Assembly: GCA_021234535.1 (NCBI GenBank)
Contig: CM037843.1
Span: forward strand, 1,442,021 to 1,506,020
DNA: 64,000 nt
DNA from: Stichopus chloronotus
Taxonomy: Eukaryota > Echinodermata > Holothuroidea > Aspidochirotida > Stichopodidae
Direction: 5' to 3'
The notes under the pieces are model-generated. The model was given only the letters and a program-made list of their open reading frames with translations, did not search any database and was not told the origin of the DNA. Positions 54,318 to 64,000 of this stretch are shown one piece after another. A program made the translations under genes and the position numbers. Every line of letters starts with the position of its first letter. Position 1 is the first letter of the stretch.

Positions 54318-55051
54318 TAAGTTACTGGGGTATTTGGTTTTCGTCTGAATGCCCTGTCGTTTGAGCGAATGGTCCTAAAAGTGACAAGCAGACTGAGGTT
54401 TTAGACATTACTTTGAAAGGAGAATGATCATAAAGTGGCTCTGAAAGTCCTTTACTGTTCCTAAAAGTACTGATATGATAATTAAGGGAACAACTTAAAA
54501 CCAATCAAAAATCATTAAGGCATGACAAATAAAGAGCTTCCTGGTCGAAGTGCCTGCTGCCAAACTGATGGTTGCTCAGATTCAAAGCAAGATGAATGAA
54601 TTTGGAAGAGACCTGCACAGTCAAGTATATATATTAAGTCTTTCTTCCAATATCTTTTAAATACTACAAGGCCACTCTAAGAAGATCAGGGTGCATTAGC
54701 ATGCAGAGACAGGTGAGTGCAGAGATGAACGACGCTGGAGAGTGAGATATAATCGGGGATATCTTTGGGAAGAAAGTTATAGCTCTTAGACATGAATCTG
54801 ATTACAGTATTTTAAATATCCCCCAAAATGATCGACTTCATTTCATCACTGTGAAAATTTTCAAAGTCTGCACATGAGAATAACTTCTGCTCCTCAAGGA
54901 ACATTCTACAACCATCAACTTCACTGGTGATCAGAATGTTGTTTTATGTTTCACTTCTGTCTCAATACTCCAAACTCAGATGTCAGTTTGGAGGTTAAAA
55001 CACGTTTGCTGCTTCTGACCTTTACAATGGGACTCAAAGTCTCAAACTTAC

Positions 55052-55114
55052 TTTTATAATTAGACCTTTCAAGGTGATGTATCTGGCAGGCTTCATTCTC
55101 ATTGAATTGCACAA
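55052..55114 (-). CDS. Probable 63-nt internal exon, unrecognised
   Basis: On the minus strand the segment lies between a good acceptor (TTTTCCTTTTCAG) and a good donor (AAAA|GTAAGT). It is a multiple of three. Two frames are open: in phase 0 it reads KPARYITLKGLIIK at the end, in phase 1 it reads VQFNENEACQIHHLERSNYK. Phase 0 fits the end of the exon at 58184-58257. I recognise no family. Confidence 0.4.
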
Positions 55115-55429
55115 CTGAAAAGGAAAACAGGAATAATTTGAACAAAATCTCCCCTCGTTCTTTTCTGGACAAACTTTATTTTGACCAGAATAACCAACCA
55201 TGGATGTTACTGTTACCATCCAAAGACAATGCCCTACCTATTGAGCAGACAGCAATTTCAGATCTAGTATTGTCAGTCCGTTAATTAAGGCTGAGATCAG
55301 TTTGGCAAACACCACAGAGAGACTATTGACCTCTTATTCTTGCATCTAATTCAGCCATTTCTTTTCTTTTACCCGAATGACTGGTTGCAACCAAACGTCG
55401 TGTGTGTGATGATGACTCCATTAAATGAC

Positions 55430-55580
55430 ACACCATTTACCCAGCAGCGGTAGCGGTGACCGGGGGACCAGGTGTGATGGCTGTTATTGACTATAATCAT
55501 TCGTTCAATGATTGCTCTAGCGATATGCGAACCGTTGAATGAAATTTTCTCATCTGTGTAACATCGCCAAAGGATATGTA
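55430..55580 (-). CDS. GC-rich candidate exon, strand uncertain
   Basis: On the minus strand an acceptor-like TTACACAG precedes a frame through SFNGSHIARAIIERM and HHTWSPGHRYRCW to a GG|GTAAAT donor. On the plus strand another frame (PAAVAVTGGPGVMAVIDYNH) is also open. The local GC rise suggests constraint but does not say which strand is used. Confidence 0.25.
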
Positions 55581-55619
55581 TGAAAATCTCCTTCCTCATG
55601 ACAAGATGAGGTAAAGTAC

Positions 55620-58180
55620 TTAGCTATGCTCGAGTGACTGTTCATGGCGCATAACTCCAAGACTGCCTTCAGTTGGATGCAACTATGTCCGTAGAGTGGG
55701 AAATTACAGAAATAGTCATTATCAATGCATATAGATATTGATGAACAAAATTGGAAGTAAATGCTCGTAATTTTCTTTCTTAATCTGCTTAAAGAGCCAG
55801 TCCTTTTCAAATCTCATTTTAAGGACATATCAATGTTGTTCCTGTGCAGCAAGCTGTTTGTCCTGCCAGTTTGAAATTTAAAAGACTTAATTGTCAAATT
55901 TCAGGTGTTTAAAAATATATACAAATTATGGTTGGACGTTCATACCATTTTCAAAGGTGCTTTAACACTTACTAAATTACCTTTCAGTGAATTTCTTATG
56001 AATACATGCCTTTTGAGATGAACTTTTTACTTCCTGTAAGCTTGGAGGTAAAACTCACATCACACTAGGCAATATATTGTTTGCTTAGCCTTAGCATGTT
56101 GCACAGCATTCTGGGAGATACTTCCGATAGTCTATCTTTTCTGTAGGTGATATAAAGAGCAGCTATTGTTCCCCTGCCTTTTTGAGAAATTTTGCATCTT
56201 TTGCAAAGGGGCTCAGACAAAAATGAGGCAATCAGACAGTATCTGAGGCAGTATATTTTTTACTACATGTATGCACTCAATTTTTCAGTTTTTCTGTGTC
56301 TATGTATTGCCTTAATATTGCATCTCCTCTGAATGTCATATTCATGAAAAGGAGGATAATCAAACATTTCAGATGGCCATCTATAATAAATCAACAGAAC
56401 AGAATGCTATTAGGGCTCTCAGGATCCTAGCCAACAGGCTCTCAATGATATACCACACACACACATGTTCATGTCACACTTAAAAGTGAGAAGTTCCCAT
56501 GAGAATAAAATGCTAACCTTGATTCTAATCCCGACTGGATGAAAGACACTGGATAAGACAATGTATTGACTTCTTGACAAAACTTGCAAGAATTTGTTAG
56601 ATAATTGACATCCTCACTAAAAAGGGAATTGTAAGTCATTCAAAAACGGAAACAAGCAGACACACACACTCCATGTACATACACATATACATACAAACCA
56701 ATGAGCACTTGAAATGATTTGCTGTTTTAATTTATTCATTACTTGTAATTATGTCGGCTGCATTGGAGTTTCTCGATGAGAAAAGAGCTGCCAAGTTGGA
56801 ATGAGAAAACCAAACACTATCATAGATCTCGCAGACAAGAAAAGTAAAATCAACGTTAATTAAAAATGCTTTCACACATCTGTCGGAAACGGAGGAGGGG
56901 GAGGGAATCATCGAGGGAGAGATATCCAAGATGTGCTCCTCTCATTGATGCATGAAATGATGAGGAATGCAAGAGGTTGACAAAGTGAAGGCTAATGACT
57001 CCACCAGGAAACAGAACCAGTATCTTCAGCTCACTTGAATTTTTCTTTATTGCTCTGTCTCTTTGTCGAAGAAAGAGCCTTCTCCCATGACACCAGCTGG
57101 TAAGAACATATTCGTGAGAGCGGTAAAAAAAAAAAAAAAAAAATTGCAATTCCAGAGGAATCCTTGAGAAAATGACTGACAGAGGCCTTTGCATTTGTTT
57201 TTGTCACCTTCAGAGATACTTAGATTGACAGTTAAGGGGGTATGTTTGGTAAATGGGAGTTGCTTTCTTCCCTTGTATGTACTTGATCAAGTCCCATTGA
57301 TAAAGATCTACATGGAAGGACAGATGGAGTGAGGCAGTTCTCTTCAGTTCAGTCTAGTCAAGCTTAACTCTTCAATCTCTCTCAAGACATTACAAGTGTT
57401 TGGAAACAACAGTACTTTTCCTCTAACTTTTGACTACGTAGAAACACAAGAATCTAGGCCCAAATAAGGTCAGCCACACTGAAACTCACTGAGCAATGCA
57501 AATAAGAATATTTGTTTTAATACAGACTTCAAAATTTTTTAACAATTTTGTAAAACTGAAAGCACAAAACAACGACACAAGTAAAGGAGGAAGAACTTCT
57601 TTGACATACTTTCTGATCAAGTCGTCGACATCTGTCGAAAGCTTAGTCTTTGGAGGGTTTGCTTACTTTCTTGCTTTTAGTAGTAGGTAAAAGTTGACTA
57701 TGAACATCTAGCCTGAAATAGCTTTGGGACATAAAATTGCAAACCAAGCACTTTCTTGATAGTTAAAAGATGTACTAGCAGCAAACCTAAGGGTTACCAG
57801 TAGACTCTTGAGGCAAAATCCCAGTTTGACTCAAGATTGGCATGATTCTTGCATTTAGATGTTGATTCATCATTAATATTATAACTAGAACTTACATTAC
57901 TTTTAAAGTTTTTAGACAAATAAGATATTTTTCATTTGACATGGGCAACTACTGAGTACTCTCCTTGAGTGGCAATAACTGGTCAGGATATTGCCTGCAC
58001 AGAAAATAACCTCTTACCCATTTGCAGTACCAAATATTGAAGTGAGAATGAAATATGGAATTAATCAAATTCATTCCAATGGGAAAAAGCCTGATGAATG
58101 CTTCTGTCCTGTTTGATCAAAAGTTACGAAGTAAAGAAACAATGAAAGAAAGAATCAATTAGTGGCAGGAAGATGAAGCT
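55620..58180. other. No exon established between 55.6 and 58.2 kb
   Basis: Probably intronic to the minus-strand gene at 58 kb. Minus-strand frames at 56732-57194 include a poly-F run from an A homopolymer and lack matching splice sites. Confidence 0.4.
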
Positions 58181-58183
58181 TAC

Positions 58184-58257
58184 CTTTCTCTCTCGGTCTG
58201 AAAGATATTTAAACCCATGGGAAGAGCGAAGTCCGTAAAAACTATCCTCAATTTCAT
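58184..58257 (-). CDS. Internal exon of an unrecognised minus-strand gene
   Basis: A 74-nt exon with acceptor TTCATTCTAG and donor AAAG|GTAAGC. Joined to the exon at 58762-58799 through a split GAT codon, it encodes E-I-E-D-S-F-Y-G-L-R-S-S-H-G-F-K-Y-L-S-D-R-E-R-K and leaves in phase 0. The peptide is hydrophilic with a Y-G-L-R-S-S-H-G-F-K-Y core that looks conserved in style, but I cannot name a family. Alternative frame 0 is open too but does not join the upstream exon. Confidence 0.6.
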
Positions 58258-58436
58258 CTAGAATGAAGAAAATGGTAAAAATGTTTCAGGAGCAGTTCTA
58301 GTGTTGATGTAGTTCATTGGAAGCTGGCTAAGTTCATTAGACAATTCCTTTAATTGGACAATACTATTAACTTTGAGGTAGCAACCAAAACTTCTCTGTT
58401 TACATTCCTTTAACAAACACTCAAACTACTCTTTGA

Positions 58437-58563
58437 ATAGATGTACAACCGATCAAGATGAATGGATCCACAACCGATCAAAATGAATGGATCTACAATC
58501 AATCAAGATGAATAGATCTACAACCAATCAAGATGAATAGATTTAAAATCGATCGTGATGAAT
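58437..58563. repeat. 25-bp minisatellite, 5 copies
   Basis: The phrase acaaccgatcaagatgaat starts at 58445, 58470, 58495, 58520 and (diverged) 58545, exactly 25 bases apart. It lies in the 504-base intron between the two exons above. Confidence 0.93.
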
Positions 58564-58761
58564 ACTTTGATCAGTCATACTGAAGGTATACATAAAAGAC
58601 TGCATGTGCATGTCCTACTTAACTTGCTCAAAAAGCTTTAGAAATGCTGGATAAATTAGGTTTCAAAATTCTGTATAAACGCTCGCTCGCCAAGGAAAAC
58701 AAATATGACTGGACCAAAGTGATTGTGACTTCAGTATCAATAAACAGAGGAAATACATTAC

Positions 58762-58799
58762 CTGTACTGGGCTCTTCTTTCTTGGTTTCTTCTTTCACT
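58762..58799 (-). CDS. 38-nt internal exon of the same minus-strand gene
   Basis: Acceptor CTGTTTTGCAG and donor ACAG|GTAATG enclose V-K-E-E-T-K-K-E-E-P-S-T, a charged and probably disordered segment. It enters in phase 2 and leaves in phase 1, which is the only combination that keeps the next exon open. The upstream partner, expected to the right ending in phase 2, was not found. Confidence 0.55.
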
Positions 58800-61700
58800 C
58801 TGCAAAACAGAAAACCAAACGTTCCAATATTTGAGATGGGTCAATCTTGAAATATAACATCATAGCAACCACAACACCCTTTCTCTTTAGAGTTTCCTTT
58901 CACATAGTTGGGTTTGCCCTGCAATGTATTGAAATTTATAGCTAAGTGCCCTCGGTATCTAAATTTTAACTTTTTCTTTTTTTACTTTCATCTCACCTTC
59001 TAGGGTCCAGCCTACAACATGTGTAAGTGTAAGCTACTTTAAGGTGCCTTGATTTACAATGCACTTTCATTTCACCCATAGTTGAGCTTTGCATGCAATG
59101 TAGTAAAACATATGAATAATCTATAATGAACCTTTTTCCAGCCTAAAAACATATCTGAATGTACTGTTCATTATCTTACTTTGATATACCCATATTACAA
59201 TTTTTCATGGTTGGATTCAGTCTGGTCCATACTCTGGTCCAGCATGCAATACAAGCATAATCATTTCATCTAACTATATCCAGGTTATAAAGTGTATTAA
59301 ATACCTTTAATTTGCCTTGATAATTTAACTAACAATGATCTCATTTTCATGCATTTGGAGCAGCATTACTTTAAGGGGTGCACTTGACTGTGTTTGAGTT
59401 ACATTTGACAGACAATGTATGGTATGTGCAAACACTGCCCCCCCTCTGTACCTCCTCTGAATGTTTTCTTTCACATCTCTGCTTTTAGATAACTTGAGCA
59501 AATAACCTGAAGAGCCCTCTGATGTGAAGGAGGGAAAACAAGTCTTCAGACAGAAGATCGTTACATACTTCTACAAGCAGTCATCTTGTAGCATATCTGA
59601 GTAATAAACATGCATACTATAAAGTTTATCAGATATTGACCAATAGCCAACTGGCCAACAGTTAACTGAACATTTAACAGAGTTTAAACTCAGTTTTCCA
59701 TTAAAAGTAGATTCCACAGTTTTAGAAAAGATAAAACTTAAGCGATGTTCTCTTTTTAGTTGATTCGGGGTTATTTTGTTAATTTATCCAGGAAGTTGGG
59801 ATTTATCTGTTGAGTCCATTGCTATTTATATGATCTGTACAGCATAACGATATATGTCTCATTTAAGGGGAGGGTGACTGAAAGATTTGTACAACTGAAA
59901 ATATGAAATGTGATATGCATCAAGATAATAGTGTTTACCATCACCCCCCCCTCCCCACATTGTTCAAAGTGATACTCTGCCTTCTGTTGGATGTATATAG
60001 GCAAGTATCCCTCTTGGTCTGGGTCCATTTGTGAGTTCGGTATCTTTGTTATCTCTAGCTTAGAGTGTTAACATGTCTACAGTGAGACTTAACAGTTCCT
60101 TAAATTTTTTTTGTTTCACAAATGAAAAGACATCAAAATATGCTAAGAATTAATTCAGGAGAAGTAACACGTCACTGCTGGTGCGCTGAAGCAAAAATGT
60201 GTTTTAAATTAACATTGATGCCATTCTTTTCCATTCAGAATCGTTCCCATCAAAAACACATTTACCCTTTCCTGCCTCTGATGAAAGGCAAGACCTAAGA
60301 CAAATATTCTTGCAGGGCAATAGTTCATAGGCTCAGATAAATTCCCTAAGGTACAATAATTCAATAAACCATCATGGAATCAAACATCCTCCTAAGGTAC
60401 AAGTTGTAACTGTTTATTGAAAGTGCACTTTAACATGAACAATGTCCCGGGAGGGGATGGCGACTGAAGACAGGATTCACTTTTGGCAATTATGAGATCA
60501 TCCATGAATTTGATGGTGACATATTCTATAATTGAAGCAATGGAAGAACTATTTAACCCTCATTGATTGATATAAACTCAGGGAGGATGACCTTATCTTT
60601 CAAAGGTAATCTAATGACCCTTGAAACACATGCATTAAGTTACGCTGATAGGATTGAAAGGTTTTAGAAGCTCTTTAGGGGTTTTGTAACATTGGTTGTT
60701 ATATATTTATAGCATAAAGCAAGACAGAGACGACATGGTGGCAACACTCAGCACCATACACATGTGGTAGAACCATCCAATAATTCCAAATAAAAAAAAA
60801 CATGCCACGGCATGGTAAGCTTTCTTCAAGGTTTCAAAACAGAATAATGACAAAAATAGCACACAAAGATAATCCTGATGATAAAGGTTTCAGGTTTCAT
60901 AGTTGTATAAAACATTGGAGACCGGACAAAACAATATCATGCTAATATCATATTGTATTTATAAAAACAACATATGTGCCCAGTTATCAATAAAAGTGTT
61001 GGTTAAGGCTTTGATATTTTATACAGACAGACAGTGAAACATTATGGTCACTGCAATCACTATTAATCTTGTTTTAGAATAAGTCTCAAAAATTTGCCCA
61101 ATTCACTGATCATGCAATACTTTTTTTTTTTATTTTGCCAAAGTTTTTAAGTAGACCATGCTAACAAAAACCGTTGTCAGGCATCTACCTTGAAGCAGGA
61201 TGCTGCTATTCCTTCAAAGGTTTTCAAAGGTAGACTAAAGGACTGCAGGTTATACTTTTTACATTGAAGAAAGCTATAAACACTACCCCACTTCAGCAGT
61301 ACCCCACCATGGTCTATAGTATTTGTCGGGAAAAGGAAAAAATGTCAAATTCTGAGAAGATTTCAACGCTTTTGAAACACAACGCAATATTATCTGTGTC
61401 AGTGTTTAGCCAAAAAACTAAATCTGGTACAATCATTTTCCTACCATAATAAACACTCTCATCAGTGAAATTTCTCCTAAAAGCAACGTTGTTTTCCAGG
61501 TTAGTATCGAACGGAAGAGAAATACGAGAAACAAGCATTTAAGGCTGATTTTCATTTGTACCAAACATAACGTCTTGCTTTGAAACATCCAGGATTTACT
61601 ACACTATCCCTTTTTCTGTCCCTACACTGTCCCTCTTGCTGTCCCTACACTGTCCTTATCACTGTCCCTTTTGCTTTTAATGTGTAACTTTACACCCTAT

Positions 61701-64000
61701 GAAAGAGAGGTCAACAAACAGGCCAATTACAACCAACCGTTTCCTTTCACGGCAAATTACTCAAACCTTTTAATGAATCATTAACCTTAATGGCAACACT
61801 TTAAGCTACAAGAAAAACTCTGAATTCACCTTAAAAATTCATATTGCTTTTTTTCTATGATCATGCTTACATGTACAATGATATGAAAACCTGATACTTT
61901 TATCACATTTCACTTTCAAGTATTATGGTCGTTTGGATCAAATAAAAAAAATCTCCGCTAGATGTTGATAGGTAGTTATGAGAAAGATGCTATGTAAATA
62001 TGCGTTTTGTTTGGAATTCCTAGAGATTTCAAAATGAACAGCTATCCTTGCAGCAATCATGACAACATTCCCACTTCAATGAATAACATTTTTCGAATTT
62101 GACAGACGATGACTGAACACTGCAATGTCTCTGTAACTGGTGTATTATCCCACACTGCAGGAAACATGAAACCCGTGTTTTTATGTCCATCGAGGGATTT
62201 CACGTTTGTGGAAATGTCTGGAGACAAGACTACTCCTGACCATGATTGTTACAAAAAGACAGATAAGCTCAGATATGCATGTGTTAAGTCTTTTCACAGA
62301 GAGAAACTGAATCCTTCTTTAAAATGGTTAATCAAATATTTGTATCGATGATATCTTTGGTCACTCACTGTCATCAAGCACCTACATATGAACTCAGAGT
62401 GAAATTCAAAATCTGCATATATTATTTGTGACCAGTATTGCTTCCAACTGTAATGCCTTCATTTTCAACTGTGATACCTTCATTTTCAAATGCTGGTCAG
62501 TACCGCAATTTTTTTTACACTATTTCGTTGCCACCTGAGGATCTTTTTGTACATCAATCAGCAAAGTGATGCTCAAAATCAATGACAATTTCTCAAAGTT
62601 AAATTATCAACAAATTGAACTATTAGAGACGTCGAGCTTTCAGCATGCTTGAATTTCTGAGGTCACTCTTGACAATCAATTGTAGATGCTCTTGACCATT
62701 TCCTCTTCGAGCATGTTAAAGAGAAAAACGATCTAAGAATGCCGCTTGCACCAGTGGTAGGCAGTAACAGCGTAGTTCTGAAGTCCTTAATTGACCTACT
62801 CCACCCTTTCGAGTTTCTTAGCTTTGCCTGTTTCTCACATGACCTGATTGACCGTATGGAATGAAAACAAAAAGCAAGTACGAACTAATCAGGCAACGGA
62901 AGCGAACAAAAACTGCTGTTGCGCATGTCGAGAGAACTTACATTGTGAGGAAAAACTGAAAACAAAGCTACATACACACAGACGAAAGAGGAAAACAAAT
63001 TAAGGGAAGCCATCCCTAAACTGACGATGCTGGTATCCCAGCAGCCCCTCCTCTCCCTCCCCTGTACAGGGGCTAAAATCCAGGTTGTGTCACAAAAGAT
63101 AACTTAATTTACAAATTTACTGATAACAGGCTTCTTATTTGAGGTTCTCCTCAAACTAGTGCTTGTACTTGACTTTTCCATTGATGTACAGTGAACGCAA
63201 AACAACCATTTGCGCTGTAATGTACTGCTTCCATTCACTGCAGGTTAATCAAGTCCCACAGACCTGCAGTGTTATTCAGACTTTGTTGGTTCTCCTACTT
63301 CACATACCACTGTCATGATTCAATAACAAAGCAAACAAAGGAGACTTGACCTCAATTTTATGAGGCAAAACTCTGGACCATAAAAAAACTGGAGAGAAAA
63401 GTAAATTATTTTTACCCCAACAGATGACAGACACTGAAGGTAATGTGTTAAAAAGTTGTAAACAATCCATTTGATATGTCACATAAATGGACAGAGATGC
63501 TCACAATTGTAGAAGGTTGACTAAGGCAACTCAGGTGAAGGAAAAGTATGGCATTCATGGTAGGGTGCACAATGCATTTAATTGAGCACTACAATTGTTG
63601 AGTTATAACTGTAATAGCACCAGTACTTGAACAGTGAATGGCCAGGTTAACAGAGGGCCACACACAAATGAAAAAGAATGGTTTGATAAAAACTATGATG
63701 AGCAGTCCAACACAAAACTTCTAAGTACATACACTTCCAAGAAGCATTATGTGTTATATAGCCAGGGTACATGTTAGCATTACTTGGGTAGCCAGGGTAT
63801 AGTGGCCAAACCTTAGCTGCTCTGTTATCTTTTATTTTCTGCTAAAGATTCTTAAACATCATCTTCAAATCATGCCAACTTTTTCTAATAAAAGTCTTGA
63901 AGTAAGATGGAGTTATGACTTGTTTATTAAAAAGTGGTGCCAAGATGTGAAATTTTCTCCTGCAACCTACTTTGGATCAATTCAGTGACAGTTGTGAAGT
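58800..64000. other. No further exon established to the right edge
   Basis: AT-rich sequence. A candidate interval at about 61193-61246 (minus) has a donor CAAG|GTAGAT but leaves in the wrong phase for the exon at 58.8 kb. Nothing else is supported apart from the small tandem repeat at 61.6 kb. Confidence 0.4.
61604..61676. repeat. 23-bp tandem repeat, about 3 copies
   Basis: ctgtccctacactgtcc starts at 61616 and 61639, with a third shortened copy (actgtcccttttgct) after it. Confidence 0.8.

Noticed and set aside
61193..61246. Possible minus-strand exon with CAAG|GTAGAT donor
   Set aside because: It leaves in phase 0 while the exon at 58.8 kb needs phase 2, and the acceptor lacks a pyrimidine tract.

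Overview
The window is animal nuclear DNA: AT-rich, with small exons separated by long introns carrying GT/AG splice sites, many microsatellites and minisatellites, and almost no long open frames. Phase-1 EGF exons, a SEA domain, and abundant TGACCTTTGACCT-bearing repeats suggest a marine invertebrate deuterostome (an echinoderm-like genome is my best guess). No marker in the window proves this, so the assignment is inference.

Region 1 (177-27681, minus strand) holds the one gene I can reconstruct with confidence. Thirteen coding exons, all flanked by GT/AG and all joining in compatible phase, give 534 codons (533 residues). In order they encode a signal peptide, two EGF domains, a calcium-binding-type EGF that seems to stop at five cysteines, two more EGF domains, a short two-cysteine linker, a SEA domain with an intact G-S-I-R-V self-cleavage motif, one transmembrane helix, and a tyrosine-rich cytoplasmic tail. 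The architecture is that of a small transmembrane-mucin-like or adhesion/signalling membrane protein. A non-coding 5' exon probably lies farther right, because a splice acceptor sits about 120 bases upstream of the start codon. The introns hold tandem repeats at 7.5 kb, 14.3-15.0 kb and 15.1-15.7 kb and dispersed repeat copies at 13.2 and 20.5 kb.

Region 2 (27.8-47 kb) has no gene I can establish. It contains weak open frames, homopolymer runs, AT palindromes, a purine-rich G4-type minisatellite at 41.8-42.1 kb, and a repeat-rich block at 44.6-46.5 kb that shares its repeat family with the introns of Region 1.

Region 3 (47-64 kb) contains two small minus-strand exons at 58.2 and 58.8 kb that join in frame, plus weaker exon candidates at 48.1, 54.1-54.3, 55.1 and 55.5 kb. 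I do not recognise the product. The remainder is intronic or intergenic sequence with 50-bp, 25-bp and 23-bp minisatellites.

The strongest points for follow-up are the five-cysteine EGF with its symmetric 39-nt microexon, the NAGNAG acceptor, the SEA cleavage site placed next to an exon junction, and the repeat family that carries perfect DR1 nuclear-receptor-type motifs, including a copy that ends beside an EGF exon.
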